DNA of 64,000 nucleotides from CAVVIG01 sp050249955 (lineage in GTDB: Bacteria > Acidobacteriota > Vicinamibacteria > Vicinamibacterales > CAVVIG01): the NCBI GenBank assembly GCA_050249955.1, contig JBFWPN010000005.1:186001-250000 (forward strand). The letters are read 5' to 3'. Shown here in pieces: positions 43,128-52,340 of this stretch (the stretch's first letter is position 1; the number at the start of each line of letters is the position of its first letter). Under the pieces are notes generated by a model, which was not told where the DNA came from, searched no databases, and worked only from the letters and a program-made list of their open reading frames with translations. Made by a program: the position numbers and the translations under genes.

Positions 43128-44114
43128 ATGAGCGACACAGTCCTGCTGACGGGCGCCGACGGATACGTGGGCCAGCGCCTGGCCGAACGGCTCGGCCGTC
43201 ACGTCAGGGTAATCGGCATCAGCCGCCGCGGCCTGAGCGGCCTGGCGTGCGAACTCCTCGACGAAGCGGCACTCGACGAAGCCGCCCGCACGATTGCCCC
43301 CCAGTGGATCATCCACGCCGCCGGCAACAAGAACATCGGCGCCTGCGAGAAGACGCCGATGCTCGCGTACGACGCCAACGTGAAGACGGCCACAAACGTC
43401 CTGCGCGCGTGGCCTGACGTGCCGATGCTCTACATCTCCACCGACTACGTGTTCGCAGGGACGGACGGCGGCTACGACGAGGGCGCGGCCGTGGCCCCCA
43501 CGACGGTCTACGGCAAGTCCAAGCTGTGCGCCGAGGTGACCGGCCAGCTCACCGCGTCGGGCCGCTTCACGAGCGTCCGTGTCAGCGCCCTCTACGATGC
43601 CGACGCCACGTTCCTGAAATTCCTCGGCGGCGAACTCCGGCAGGGGCGCCCCGTGGACTGCTTCGTCGACGCGTTCTACTCGCCGACCTACATCGAGGAT
43701 TTCGCCGACGCCCTGCTCGCGATGCTCTACGCCCCCGCGCGCCCGCCGGTCGTGCACGTGGCGGGGGAGCGGATCAGCCGCTACGAGTTCGCGCGGCGCT
43801 ATGCCGAAGCGTTCGGTCTCGACGCCGACCTCGTCAAGCCGGCCTGCCTCGATGGTCAGGCCACGAACCTCATGCCCGACCTGTCGCTCGCGACGCCCGG
43901 TGCCGCGGCGCTGATCGGCTTCGAGCCGACTCCGCACGACCGCGCCCTTCGCCAGATCGCTCAAGGAGTGCTTCATGCAGATGCTCAGCCCGTATCGCCA
44001 GTTCTCCGATTCCCGCGGCCGCATGCTCGGGGTGATCAACGACGGTCAGTGGGAAGAGATCAACTACATCGAGACGGCCGCGGCATGCATGCGGGGGGGG
44101 CACTACCATCGTGA
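43128..44114 (+). CDS. RfbD-like NAD(P)-dependent sugar reductase/epimerase
   Basis: An SDR-family protein: LLTGADGYVGQRLAE, WIIHAAGNKNIGACE, YISTDYVFAGTDGGYDE, and YGKSK with catalytic Tyr and Lys. It resembles dTDP-4-dehydrorhamnose reductase. The recognisable domain ends near residue 282; the last 46 residues are basic and lie over the start of the cupin gene in another frame, giving a 140-base overlap. The tail looks like the product of a lost stop codon. The total is 328 residues, longer than the usual 290. Confidence 0.8.
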   Translation: MSDTVLLTGADGYVGQRLAERLGRHVRVIGISRRGLSGLACELLDEAALDEAARTIAPQWIIHAAGNKNIGACEKTPMLAYDANVKTATNVLRAWPDVPMLYISTDYVFAGTDGGYDEGAAVAPTTVYGKSKLCAEVTGQLTASGRFTSVRVSALYDADATFLKFLGGELRQGRPVDCFVDAFYSPTYIEDFADALLAMLYAPARPPVVHVAGERISRYEFARRYAEAFGLDADLVKPACLDGQATNLMPDLSLATPGAAALIGFEPTPHDRALRQIAQGVLHADAQPVSPVLRFPRPHARGDQRRSVGRDQLHRDGRGMHAGGALPS

Positions 44115-44337
44115 CACCCGCGAGCTGTTCCTCATCCTGAGCGGCACCATCCGCGTCCGGATCCGTCCGGAAGGGTCGTCCGAGATCCGCGAGACCCTCG
44201 TCGACGCCGGCACGATCTTCATCGTCGAGCCCGGCGAGGCCCACTGGTTCGAGACGCTGACCCCCTGCGCGTGGATCAACGCGCTGTCCAAGAAGTTCGA
44301 CGAGGCCGCGCCGGACATCGTCCCGGCCGCCGCCTGA
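43975..44337 (+). CDS. Cupin-fold sugar-modifying protein
   Basis: The 120-residue product has a single cupin barrel: GGHYHRDTRELFLILSGTIRVR (in part) with the metal-binding His pair, and IFIVEPGEAHWFETL with the second motif. It resembles FdtA/WxcM-type isomerases or sugar-binding cupins. Start ATG 43975 (or 43981) lies inside the RfbD-like gene. It is likely part of the same glycan pathway. Confidence 0.8.
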   Translation: MQMLSPYRQFSDSRGRMLGVINDGQWEEINYIETAAACMRGGHYHRDTRELFLILSGTIRVRIRPEGSSEIRETLVDAGTIFIVEPGEAHWFETLTPCAWINALSKKFDEAAPDIVPAAA

Positions 44338-44387
44338 TCCCCGTGTGACCGTGCTGTTGCCTGGCAGCCTTCGAAGGAGATTGTCTG

Positions 44388-46430
44388 ATGCGCGTCCTGT
44401 TCTCGAATCCACCGTGGTACACGTCGGAAGGTCCTGACCGCACGAGCCTGCGCGGCGTGCGCGCCGGCTCCCGGTGGCCGCACCAGTTCGAGTACCGCTC
44501 AGCCGGTCCGGTGAACGGGCACATCCCGGAACTGATCGGCGGGTACATCCCGTTCCCGGTGTTCCTGGCCACGGCGGCCGCGCTCGCGAAGAGGCACGGC
44601 CACGAGACCGAGATGCGCGACTCGGTCGCCTCGGGCGAGACCTACGAGCACTTCTACGAGCGCATCTCGGCATTCCAGCCGCAGGCGGTCGTCATCGAGA
44701 CCTCGACGCCGACGCTGAAGCACGACATCGGTGTCGTGAACGAGATCAGGAGGCGCGTGCCTGGCGTGACGGTGATCTTCACCGGCATGCACTTCGAGCT
44801 GGAGGAGGCGTCGTTCCTCGAGCGGTACCCGCAGGTGGACTTCACGGTCTACGGCGAATACGAGAACGCCACCGTGCAGGTGCTCGACCGGCTCGAGAAG
44901 GGCGAGGCCGACTTCAACGGCATCGAGGGGCTCGTCTACCGGGCGAACGGCGCTGCGGTGAAGGCGGCCGTGGAGCCGGTGGCGGCCGACGGCGCCCATG
45001 ACCACGGTCACGACCACGCGGGCGGCGGCTGCGGCACCGAGGCCGCCGCCGATTCCGGCGCGCCGAAGACGCTGCGCCTGCTGAAGAAGGACGAGGTGGC
45101 CCCGGCGGCGGTGGTCCGGAACGATTTCAAGAAGCTGGTGCCGATGGAGCAGCTCCCGTGGGCCGAGCGCGACGGCCTCCCCATGGAGAACTACTACGAC
45201 GGGGTGTGCGGCCTCGAGCGTCCCCAGCTCCAGCTCATGGCGACCCGTGGGTGCCCCTATGGCTGCATCTTCTGCGGCTGGCCCCAGATGATCTACCGCG
45301 GCCCCAAGTACCGCGTGCGCACCGCCCAGGACGTCGTCGCCGAGATCAAGGCGAACCTCGAGAAGGTGCCGTACAAGAGCTTCTACATCGACGACGACAC
45401 GGTGAACATCCGGAAGCAGTACATCCTCGACCTGGCGAAGGCCATCAAGGAAGCGGGGCTGCACACCATCCCATGGGGCACGATGGGACGCGCAGACCTC
45501 ATGGACGAGGAGATGCTGATCGCGCTCAAGGACGCCGGCCTCTTCAGCATCAAGTACGGCGTCGAGACGGCCGACCAGAACCTGCTCAACGAGATCAAGA
45601 AGAACATCAAGATCGACGACGTCATCAAGGGTGTCGAGCTGACGAAGAAGTACGGCATCAAGGTGCACCTCACGTTCACCTTCGGGCTGCCGAGCGACAC
45701 GCCGGAGACGATCGAGCGCACGATCCAGCTCGCCTGCCGGCTGCCGGTGGACACGGTGCAGTTCTCGATCACGACGCCGTATCCGGGCACCGAGATGTAC
45801 AGGATGTACAAGAAGAACGGCTGGCTGCTCAACGAGAACTGGGAGGAGTACCTCGGTTCCCATCGCGCCGTGGCGCGCACGGCCAACTTCACGGCCGAGC
45901 AGCTCGAGGACGCGGTGAAGCAGGCCTACTCGCGTTTCTGGGAGGAGCAGGCACTGCGACGCCTCCGCACGCCGGAGTTCGAGGCGCGCCTGAGCGCGGC
46001 CCTGCCGCCGGTGGATGCGTCGACGCCGGCCAGGGTCCTGGTCACCCAGTCGGCCCGGCCCGGCCTCACCCGCGTGGTCCTGACCTCGCTGGCAGCGCTC
46101 GGGTACGAGCCGCACGTGTTGACCCACGAGCGGTTCCTGCCGTCGTTCCAGAACGACTTCCGTCCCGAGCAGATCCACCCCTTCAACGAGTCGTTCAACT
46201 TCGATGCGGCGGCGATGGCGCCGTCGCTCGCCGCCCTTGCCGAGTCGCAGGACTTCTCCGCGGTGGTCGTGCCGTACCACAACGCGACCGGTGCCAACTA
46301 CGAGCAGGTGCATGCCGTCGCCGCCGCCGTCACCGCCGGCCCCATCGTCGGCGTCACGGTGCACGGTGACGTGCTGCGTCCCGGAACCGGTCACGCGGCG
46401 CGGCGTCCCGCGGCCTACGCCGTGGCCTGA
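44388..46430 (+). CDS. B12-binding-type radical SAM protein
   Basis: The 680-residue product starts with a B12-binding-type domain (FSNPPW, VVIETSTPTLKHDI, FTGMHFELEE, YGEYENATVQVLDRL). It has the radical SAM cluster motif C289-x3-C293-x2-C296 (RGCPYGCIFCGWP), and then the elongator-like barrel (FYIDDDTVNI, FSIKYGVETADQ, FTFGLPSDTPETIE). A His-rich stretch at about 203-216 (HDHGHDHAGGGC) could bind metal. The last 130 residues are extra. Radical-SAM methyltransferases of this sort alter sugars, lipids or peptides; the substrate here is probably the surface glycan. Confidence 0.85.
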   Translation: MRVLFSNPPWYTSEGPDRTSLRGVRAGSRWPHQFEYRSAGPVNGHIPELIGGYIPFPVFLATAAALAKRHGHETEMRDSVASGETYEHFYERISAFQPQAVVIETSTPTLKHDIGVVNEIRRRVPGVTVIFTGMHFELEEASFLERYPQVDFTVYGEYENATVQVLDRLEKGEADFNGIEGLVYRANGAAVKAAVEPVAADGAHDHGHDHAGGGCGTEAAADSGAPKTLRLLKKDEVAPAAVVRNDFKKLVPMEQLPWAERDGLPMENYYDGVCGLERPQLQLMATRGCPYGCIFCGWPQMIYRGPKYRVRTAQDVVAEIKANLEKVPYKSFYIDDDTVNIRKQYILDLAKAIKEAGLHTIPWGTMGRADLMDEEMLIALKDAGLFSIKYGVETADQNLLNEIKKNIKIDDVIKGVELTKKYGIKVHLTFTFGLPSDTPETIERTIQLACRLPVDTVQFSITTPYPGTEMYRMYKKNGWLLNENWEEYLGSHRAVARTANFTAEQLEDAVKQAYSRFWEEQALRRLRTPEFEARLSAALPPVDASTPARVLVTQSARPGLTRVVLTSLAALGYEPHVLTHERFLPSFQNDFRPEQIHPFNESFNFDAAAMAPSLAALAESQDFSAVVVPYHNATGANYEQVHAVAAAVTAGPIVGVTVHGDVLRPGTGHAARRPAAYAVA

Positions 46431-46445
46431 GGCGGGACAGCCGAC

Positions 46446-48401
46446 ATGCGTGTCCTGGCGCTCGGCGCACTCGACGTGCCCTACATCAGGGACAACTGGT
46501 CAGATGCCCTGCGTCACGTCCTGAAGGAGGACGTGACGCAGGTCAACGTGTCTGCCTGGCTGGCGTGCGCGCCGCCCGAGGCACACATGAAGGCCATCTA
46601 CCGGCTGCTCGCGACCGGGACGTACGACTACCTGTTCCTGTACCACGACTACATCTTCTCCGACTTCCCGGACGAGTTCTTCGCCCACGTGCGGAGTGCG
46701 GGCGTCCGTACGATTGCCTACCACCCGGATGATGAGCCCGAGGTCTGGTACGGGCGGAACATGCCGTTCGACCCCCGCTACGACGTGGTGGCGTCGCACG
46801 CGAAGCGCGGTGTCGAGCGACGGATGGCCGAGAACCGGCCGACCCGTGCGATTTATGTGCCGTGGGGCTTCAACCCGCGATTCTTCGATCGCCCGGCCGC
46901 GCCGGTGGCGCCCAGGCACGACGTCGTCTTCGTGGGGAAGTACAAGGTGCACGAGAACGACACCACGCTCTTCCGCGAGGACGGGCAGCGGCGCGACGAG
47001 GCGCTGCACACGGTGGCGGAGGTGTGCGTGGCCAACGGCTGGACCTTCTCCCTGTTCGGTCACGGGTGGGATCGTCACCCGACGCTGGGGCGCTACGCCG
47101 GCGGCCTGCTCTCGCACGCCGACATGATCCGCACCTTCCACGAGTCGAAGATCGTCCTCAATCCGGGCTGGACGGCCGACGAGGGCGATCCGGTGCCACA
47201 GACCAAGCTCCGGCACTTCGAGGTGCCCGGCTGCGGTGCCTTCCAGCTGACGAACGAGAACCCCGAGCTGGGAGAGCTCTTCGAGCCCGGGCGAGAGATC
47301 GCGTTCTACCGCGACAGCGCCGACCTGGCCGCGAAGATCGTCCATTACCTCTCGCACGACGATGAACGCCGTGCCATGGCCGCGCGTGGTTATGCCCGGG
47401 CACACCAGGAGCACACGCTCGACAAGCGCGTCTGCTCGCTGTTCACGCAGGTGTCCCGGCTGCACCCGCCCGAGCGCTCGCTGGCGATGCGGCGTCCGGC
47501 GCCGCGGGTGCTGACGCTGAGTGCACCGACCATGGAAGACCTGCAGACCGTGCGTGACCGCATCGCGTCTGGCGAGGTGGACCTGACGACGGTCGATGCG
47601 GTGCACGTCAACGGATGCCAGGGCACCATCGTCTCGACGCAGTACTCCGCGCTGCGCGACTGGTGGCGCGCTGACGCAGACCTGTTCGCGGGCCGGACGT
47701 TCTATCAGGCAGACACCGTGGCCCGGAACCCACTGCAGCCGCAGCGCACCGAACTGACCGGCGGCTTCCTGAACGAACGGGTGACCCTGGCCGCACTCCC
47801 GGAGTGGCATCGGGAGGCGCTCGTGTGCGCACTCCCCTCGGCCTCGGACGGGGACGAGGGGCGCTTCCTCATGAACTATGTGGCGCGTCCTGCCGCGGTG
47901 CTGCCGCTGATTGACGCGTTCCTCTCCGGGGACGTGACGGGGATCGATGCGCTCGGCGCGCTGGAAACCGGCCTCGTGCTGAATGACGTGCGGCTGTCGC
48001 TGCCGGCACCACCCCTCGTGGACGCGAACGGTGCGCCGGCCCCGACCTGGATGGGCCCGCTCCGGCAGGTACTCCGTCAGGCGTCTGCCCTGGACCAGCG
48101 CGTCGCCATCTACGGGGCTCGGGGAGACATGGCCGAGGCCGTATTCACCGAGGTGCGCCGCCACGGCGATGTACGGCTGGTCGGACTGTTCGATCGGGCG
48201 ATGGCCGGTCGCCGGGTTGCCGGCGTGCCGGTGTACAGCGCGTTCGACCTGCCGGGGGTGGCCCCGGACATCCTGATCATCGCTGCGGCCTACTCGGGCC
48301 CCGCAATCTACGACCAGTTGAAGCCGCTCGAAGCCCGGATGACGCTCGTGCCGCTGTACGACGTGAAGGCACCGGCGTGGTCCGTCCTCGTGCCGGCGTG
48401 A
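46446..48401 (+). CDS. CgeB-like glycosyltransferase with C-terminal Rossmann domain
   Basis: The 651-residue product has an N-terminal region (1-340) like CgeB/spore-maturation glycosyltransferases: FLYHDYIFSDFP, PDDEPEVWYGRN, VFVGKYKVHEND, FGHGWDRHPTLGRYAGGL, KLRHFEVPGCGAFQLTNENPEL (in part). The middle part is not recognised. The last 130 residues hold VAIYGARGDMAEAVFTEVRRHG and DILIIAAAYSG, a Rossmann-like domain. It is placed directly after the radical SAM gene and before Maf, so it likely acts on flagellin glycan. Confidence 0.75.
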   Translation: MRVLALGALDVPYIRDNWSDALRHVLKEDVTQVNVSAWLACAPPEAHMKAIYRLLATGTYDYLFLYHDYIFSDFPDEFFAHVRSAGVRTIAYHPDDEPEVWYGRNMPFDPRYDVVASHAKRGVERRMAENRPTRAIYVPWGFNPRFFDRPAAPVAPRHDVVFVGKYKVHENDTTLFREDGQRRDEALHTVAEVCVANGWTFSLFGHGWDRHPTLGRYAGGLLSHADMIRTFHESKIVLNPGWTADEGDPVPQTKLRHFEVPGCGAFQLTNENPELGELFEPGREIAFYRDSADLAAKIVHYLSHDDERRAMAARGYARAHQEHTLDKRVCSLFTQVSRLHPPERSLAMRRPAPRVLTLSAPTMEDLQTVRDRIASGEVDLTTVDAVHVNGCQGTIVSTQYSALRDWWRADADLFAGRTFYQADTVARNPLQPQRTELTGGFLNERVTLAALPEWHREALVCALPSASDGDEGRFLMNYVARPAAVLPLIDAFLSGDVTGIDALGALETGLVLNDVRLSLPAPPLVDANGAPAPTWMGPLRQVLRQASALDQRVAIYGARGDMAEAVFTEVRRHGDVRLVGLFDRAMAGRRVAGVPVYSAFDLPGVAPDILIIAAAYSGPAIYDQLKPLEARMTLVPLYDVKAPAWSVLVPA

Positions 48402-48414
48402 GCCGGAGATCTAC

Positions 48415-50433
48415 GTGAGCAGCACGCCCGTGAGTGGACGCGGCCGGGCCGGGCACGACAGCGGTGCTGACGAACGGGTCAGGGTGGTGCCGGGCGAGGC
48501 GGGGGTGCCCGACGTGCGGGTTCGCGCCCCGGGCGGTGACTGGCTCCGCATCCATAGTGCCTCGGCGCCCGAAGCGGAGGCGCGCGCGCTCGTCGAGCGG
48601 GCGCTCAAGGGGCAGGGCGTGCCACCCGTCGTCGCCGTGATCGGTGTGGGCCTCGGTTACGTGGTCGACGAACTGTGCCGCCTGCGACAGGACGTGCGGA
48701 TCGTCGCGCTCGAACTGCTGCCGGACCTGCTGCCGCTGTGGCGCGACCGGACCGACCTGAATGCGCTGACCGCGGCGGGCCGGCTCGTGGTGGGCGCCGA
48801 CCCTGCGTTCGAGCTCCCGTCAGCGGCCTGGCCGGCCGCTGCGCTGGCCGTCGACCCTCCCGTCATCCTGCATCCGGCCCTGGCGCATCATTGGCCTGGG
48901 GCGGTCGAGCGCGCGCGGCGCGCCCTGTCGCAGTTCATGTACGAGCGGCGGGCCAACGAGGATGCGCGCCAGCGCCTGGCGCCGATGTATCTCGAGCACA
49001 CCCTCAGGAACCTGGATGCCCTGGCGGGCGCCACCGACGTGACTGCCCTGGCCGGGATTGCCGCGGGCGAACCGTTGATCCTGTGCGGTGCCGGGCCGTC
49101 CCTCGACCGACTGCTGCCGGACCTGCGCGAGTGCCGCGACCGGGCCTGGCTCGTGGCCCTCGATACGGCCGTTCGCCCGTTGATGGCCGGCGGCATCGTG
49201 CCCGATCTCGTCGTCTCGATCGACCCGACTCCCCTGAACGGACGCCACCTCATCGACCTGCCGCTGCGTACGCGCCCGTGGCTGGTCGGCGAGACGAGCC
49301 TGGACCCGCGGGCGCTGACCGCCTTTCGGGGCCGCCTGTTCGCCTGCCGGATCAACCGGGCCGACCCCTGGCCGTGGCTCGAGGAGGTCGGCGTCGCGCC
49401 GACCCGGGTCCGTGCCTGGGGGTCGGTGCTCACCACGGCCTGCGATCTCATCACGCACATGCGGCCGTCGGACGTGGCCTTCGCGGCGGTCGACCTCGCG
49501 TATACGAATGGCCAGACCTACTGCCGCGGTACGGCGTTCGAGGCCGACTGGGAAGAGCAGCGGGTGGTCGAGGGGCTCGGGACGCTCGAGGCTGTCTGGG
49601 CGGCGCGCCTCCGTGGCAACACGGTTGACGAGCCCGACGTCCACGGCGCGTCGGTGCAGACCGCGAGCCACCTCGTCGCCTTCCGGAACTGGGCGCGCGG
49701 GCTGGTGGCCGGCGCACCCTCGTGCCGCTTCACCAACGTGACCGGCGCCGGCATCCTGCACGGGCCGGGCATTGCCCAGGGCACGCTCGACGCGTGGGCG
49801 GAGGCCGTGCCCCCGTTGAAGGGCCGGCCCACCTCGCGGCTCGAGGCAGCCGCCCGGGGGAGCTGGGGCTCGCGCGTCGGTGCGCTGGCCATCGCCGTGG
49901 ACCGGGCCGTGCGGGGCCACGAGGAACCGTGGACGTCGTGGGACACGCAGGTCCCCGGCGTGGACCGGCAGGCGTTGACGCGGGTGCTCGAGCACGCGCG
50001 GCGGCGCCTGCACGCCTTGAACGGAGACAGGCAGATGAGTGCGAGCGAATCCGACTGGATCGATGTGCCCTTCGACGAGGCGTCCTTCTTCGGCGCGGCA
50101 CCAATGCGATGGCACGTGCGGCACGAGGCCAGCACCACCTACAGCTACCGGGTGGACGGCAAGACGCTCTTCCTGTCGTTCAAGATCAGCCGGAGCTGCA
50201 TCGAGGGACCACCATCGCGCGAGATCTTCCTGCGGCTGCCGGGCGACTACCTGGCCGCCAGGGGCACAGCGAATGCCGTGTGGCTGGCGAACCGCATCTT
50301 CAAGGAGATGGGCTACGCCACCGTGCACCCCGGCCAGAACAAGGTGGTCATCCACCGGGCGAACGAGGAGCCGTTCCCCGCGGAGGATGGCTACTTCTAC
50401 GTCTTCGGGCAGCTCATGCTCGAAGTGCAGTAG
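48415..50433 (+). CDS. Motility accessory factor Maf (DUF115), flagellin glycosyltransferase
   Basis: The 672-residue product has the DUF115/MAF_flag10 pattern: LILCGAGPSLDRLLPDLRE, WLVALDTAVRPLMAGGIVPDLVVSID (in part), and a C-terminal helical region. Maf proteins transfer nonulosonic acids to flagellin in Campylobacter, Aeromonas and other genera. With NeuB-, PseG- and SpsF-like genes upstream this is the best candidate for the transferase. GTG start after AGATCTAC; no strong ribosome site. Confidence 0.85.
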   Translation: MSSTPVSGRGRAGHDSGADERVRVVPGEAGVPDVRVRAPGGDWLRIHSASAPEAEARALVERALKGQGVPPVVAVIGVGLGYVVDELCRLRQDVRIVALELLPDLLPLWRDRTDLNALTAAGRLVVGADPAFELPSAAWPAAALAVDPPVILHPALAHHWPGAVERARRALSQFMYERRANEDARQRLAPMYLEHTLRNLDALAGATDVTALAGIAAGEPLILCGAGPSLDRLLPDLRECRDRAWLVALDTAVRPLMAGGIVPDLVVSIDPTPLNGRHLIDLPLRTRPWLVGETSLDPRALTAFRGRLFACRINRADPWPWLEEVGVAPTRVRAWGSVLTTACDLITHMRPSDVAFAAVDLAYTNGQTYCRGTAFEADWEEQRVVEGLGTLEAVWAARLRGNTVDEPDVHGASVQTASHLVAFRNWARGLVAGAPSCRFTNVTGAGILHGPGIAQGTLDAWAEAVPPLKGRPTSRLEAAARGSWGSRVGALAIAVDRAVRGHEEPWTSWDTQVPGVDRQALTRVLEHARRRLHALNGDRQMSASESDWIDVPFDEASFFGAAPMRWHVRHEASTTYSYRVDGKTLFLSFKISRSCIEGPPSREIFLRLPGDYLAARGTANAVWLANRIFKEMGYATVHPGQNKVVIHRANEEPFPAEDGYFYVFGQLMLEVQ

Positions 50434-50445
50434 GCCGGGACCTGG

Positions 50446-51618
50446 CTAACGGTAGTCGTTGCGGCTCGAGAGCCGCCGCAGCGGGTGGGTGGTGATCGCG
50501 TCGGCCCCGGGCGTGGACAGGTTCACCCGTGCGTCCGCATAGCCGGGAAAGCGGCGGCCCGCCTCCTCCCACTGTGCCCGTGCCTCGTCATGCCGCGCGA
50601 GCCGCGCCAGGGCGACACCGAGATTGTTGGCACCTTCCGGCGTCGCATCGAGCTGCTCCGCCGCGGCGCACGCGTCCGCGGCTTCGGCATCGCGTCCTCC
50701 AAGCAGGAGCAGGGCTGCACCGCGCGTGAAGGCCCGGCGCCACCCCTCGGGAAGGGGCCACGGACCGTCGGGCTCCAGCACTTCGTCAGGTGGGGCGTCG
50801 GTGGGCGACGCCTCCTCGAGGAAGGCGAGCGCCTCGGCCGGCTGCCGCCTGAAGAGCGCCACCGAGACGAGCGCCCACGCCGCGATGCGTTCGCCGTATC
50901 CGGCCGCTCGATACAACCCGCGGATGGACTCCCACCCGTGCTTCCCGAGCGCGGTCGCGATGGCGGCGCGCTGCCGCGCGATGTTGCGTGACACGCTGGC
51001 CGGGTAGGCGTAGATGCGGTACCCGATACGGTCGCTCCAGTGGAAGCGTGCCCCGCCGGCAATCGCGCGCAGCAGCAGGTCGTAGCTCTCTGGCCCGTAC
51101 ACCGCGGCGTCGTAGCCGCCGGCCGCACGGAAGCGATCGACCCTGAAGCCGACCGGCGAGTCGCCCGGCAGCCAGTTCCGCTCGAACAGCCGAACCGCGC
51201 CGCCCGTGCGCCGCAGGAAGGCCGGCGCCGTGAGCGTCCGCAGGCGGGCACCGGTGATGCCGTCGTGAAGGTCGAATGCGTCGACCGCCACATCGGCTCC
51301 ACCTTCGAGTGCGGCCAGCATCCCCGGCATCCTCCCGGGTACCCACTCGTCGTCGGCGTCGAGCCAGGTGGCGAACGGCGTCTCGACTGCGTCGAGACCG
51401 GCCTGCCGTGCCACCGGTACGCCCCCCGGGTCAGGCGCCTGGATGACGCGGAGGTGCCCGCCGGCCGCGCGGCGTGCGAGCGCCACCGTGTCGTCCGTGC
51501 TGTGGTCGTCGACGAGGAGCAGGGGCACGCGGGTCTCGCCGGCGCACGACCGCACGGCGCGCTCGATGGTGGCGGCGGCGTTGCGCGCCGCCATCATGAT
51601 GGTGAGTCGATCGGTCAT
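50446..51618 (-). CDS. Family 2 glycosyltransferase with C-terminal TPR
   Basis: The 390-residue product has the GT-A start TIMMAARNAAATIERAVRSC, VDDHSTDDT and LDADDEW (DxD), then PGDSPVGFRVDRF. The C-terminal 130 residues carry TPR-like helices (ANNLGVALARLARHDEARAQWEEA). It is the only minus-strand gene in this part and is convergent with Maf. It should extend a sugar chain; the acceptor is unknown. Confidence 0.87.
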   Translation of the reverse strand: MTDRLTIMMAARNAAATIERAVRSCAGETRVPLLLVDDHSTDDTVALARRAAGGHLRVIQAPDPGGVPVARQAGLDAVETPFATWLDADDEWVPGRMPGMLAALEGGADVAVDAFDLHDGITGARLRTLTAPAFLRRTGGAVRLFERNWLPGDSPVGFRVDRFRAAGGYDAAVYGPESYDLLLRAIAGGARFHWSDRIGYRIYAYPASVSRNIARQRAAIATALGKHGWESIRGLYRAAGYGERIAAWALVSVALFRRQPAEALAFLEEASPTDAPPDEVLEPDGPWPLPEGWRRAFTRGAALLLLGGRDAEAADACAAAEQLDATPEGANNLGVALARLARHDEARAQWEEAGRRFPGYADARVNLSTPGADAITTHPLRRLSSRNDYR

Positions 51619-51650
51619 CGCGGCATGGGGCGCAGCGGCAGGACGACGGC

Positions 51651-51666
51651 TGGCAAGGCCCTAGCA
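51651..51666 (+). promoter_or_regulatory. Possible sigma-54 promoter
   Basis: TGGCAAGGCCCTAGCA fits TGGCACGNNNNTTGCW at 10 of the 12 fixed positions, with GG and GC correctly spaced. Transcription would begin near 51677, 17 bases before the start at 51694, with AAAGGA just upstream of the ATG. The leader is short and the two mismatches are in usually conserved bases, so this is tentative. Confidence 0.35.
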
Positions 51667-51693
51667 TAGTCGCAGGTGCGAAAGGATGCAGCC

Positions 51694-52284
51694 ATGAAGG
51701 TGGTCGTGAACGGCGTCGAGGCAACACCAGGACGCCCTGTGCAGAACTGGGGAGAACTGCTCACGCTGATCGATGACGAATGTGCGGGGCAGGGGGTCGT
51801 GGTGACGGAGGTCAGCTTCGACGGTGTCGCCCAGCCGTCGTTTCGCGATCCGGGACTGGCCGTGCGCTCCGTGGGCGACCTGCGGATCGAGGTGGACACC
51901 GCGCGGCAGTCGGACCTCGTGCTCTCGGGCATCGGCGATGCGCTCAGGGCCATCGAACCGCTGCGCGCCGCCGCCTCGTCCCTCGCCGAGGCGTTCCGGG
52001 AGTACGACGTCGAACGCGGGAACCGCGAGATGGCCGCCTTCGCCAGGAACCTCTCCTCCCTGGTCGAGCTGACCGGGACGATCGCCCTGGTCACCGGCCT
52101 CGAGACGGGGAGCCTCGCCGACGTGAGCACGCAGGTGGACCGGCTGGTGGCAGCGCGCGACAGCGGCGACTACGTGACCGTGGCCGACGTCCTCGAGCAC
52201 GACCTTATGGGCGTGCTCGAGCAGTGGCGATCGGTGCTGGCCGGGGTGCACCGGGCCCTGCTCCAGCCACCGTCTGCCATGTGA
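51694..52284 (+). CDS. Conserved-looking protein of unknown function
   Basis: The 196-residue product starts MKVVVNGVEATPGRPVQNWGELLTLID, a beta-grasp-like opening, and continues as helical protein with no membrane segment or signal peptide. I do not recognise a family. It lies in front of the sigma-28-controlled stator operon but reads from a separate promoter. Codon use matches its neighbours. Confidence 0.6.
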   Translation: MKVVVNGVEATPGRPVQNWGELLTLIDDECAGQGVVVTEVSFDGVAQPSFRDPGLAVRSVGDLRIEVDTARQSDLVLSGIGDALRAIEPLRAAASSLAEAFREYDVERGNREMAAFARNLSSLVELTGTIALVTGLETGSLADVSTQVDRLVAARDSGDYVTVADVLEHDLMGVLEQWRSVLAGVHRALLQPPSAM

Positions 52285-52292
52285 GGCCAAGC

Positions 52293-52319
52293 TCAAGATG
52301 TTGTGGCACATGCCGATTT
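52293..52319 (+). promoter_or_regulatory. Sigma-28 promoter of the HD-GYP/motA/motB operon
   Basis: TCAAGATG-N11-GCCGATTT has the same 19-base start-to-start distance as the sites at 58486, 60248 and 60438. It lies 22 bases before the HD-GYP start codon. Confidence 0.8.
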
Positions 52320-52340
52320 CCCGGGGGACGCGACGTATTT

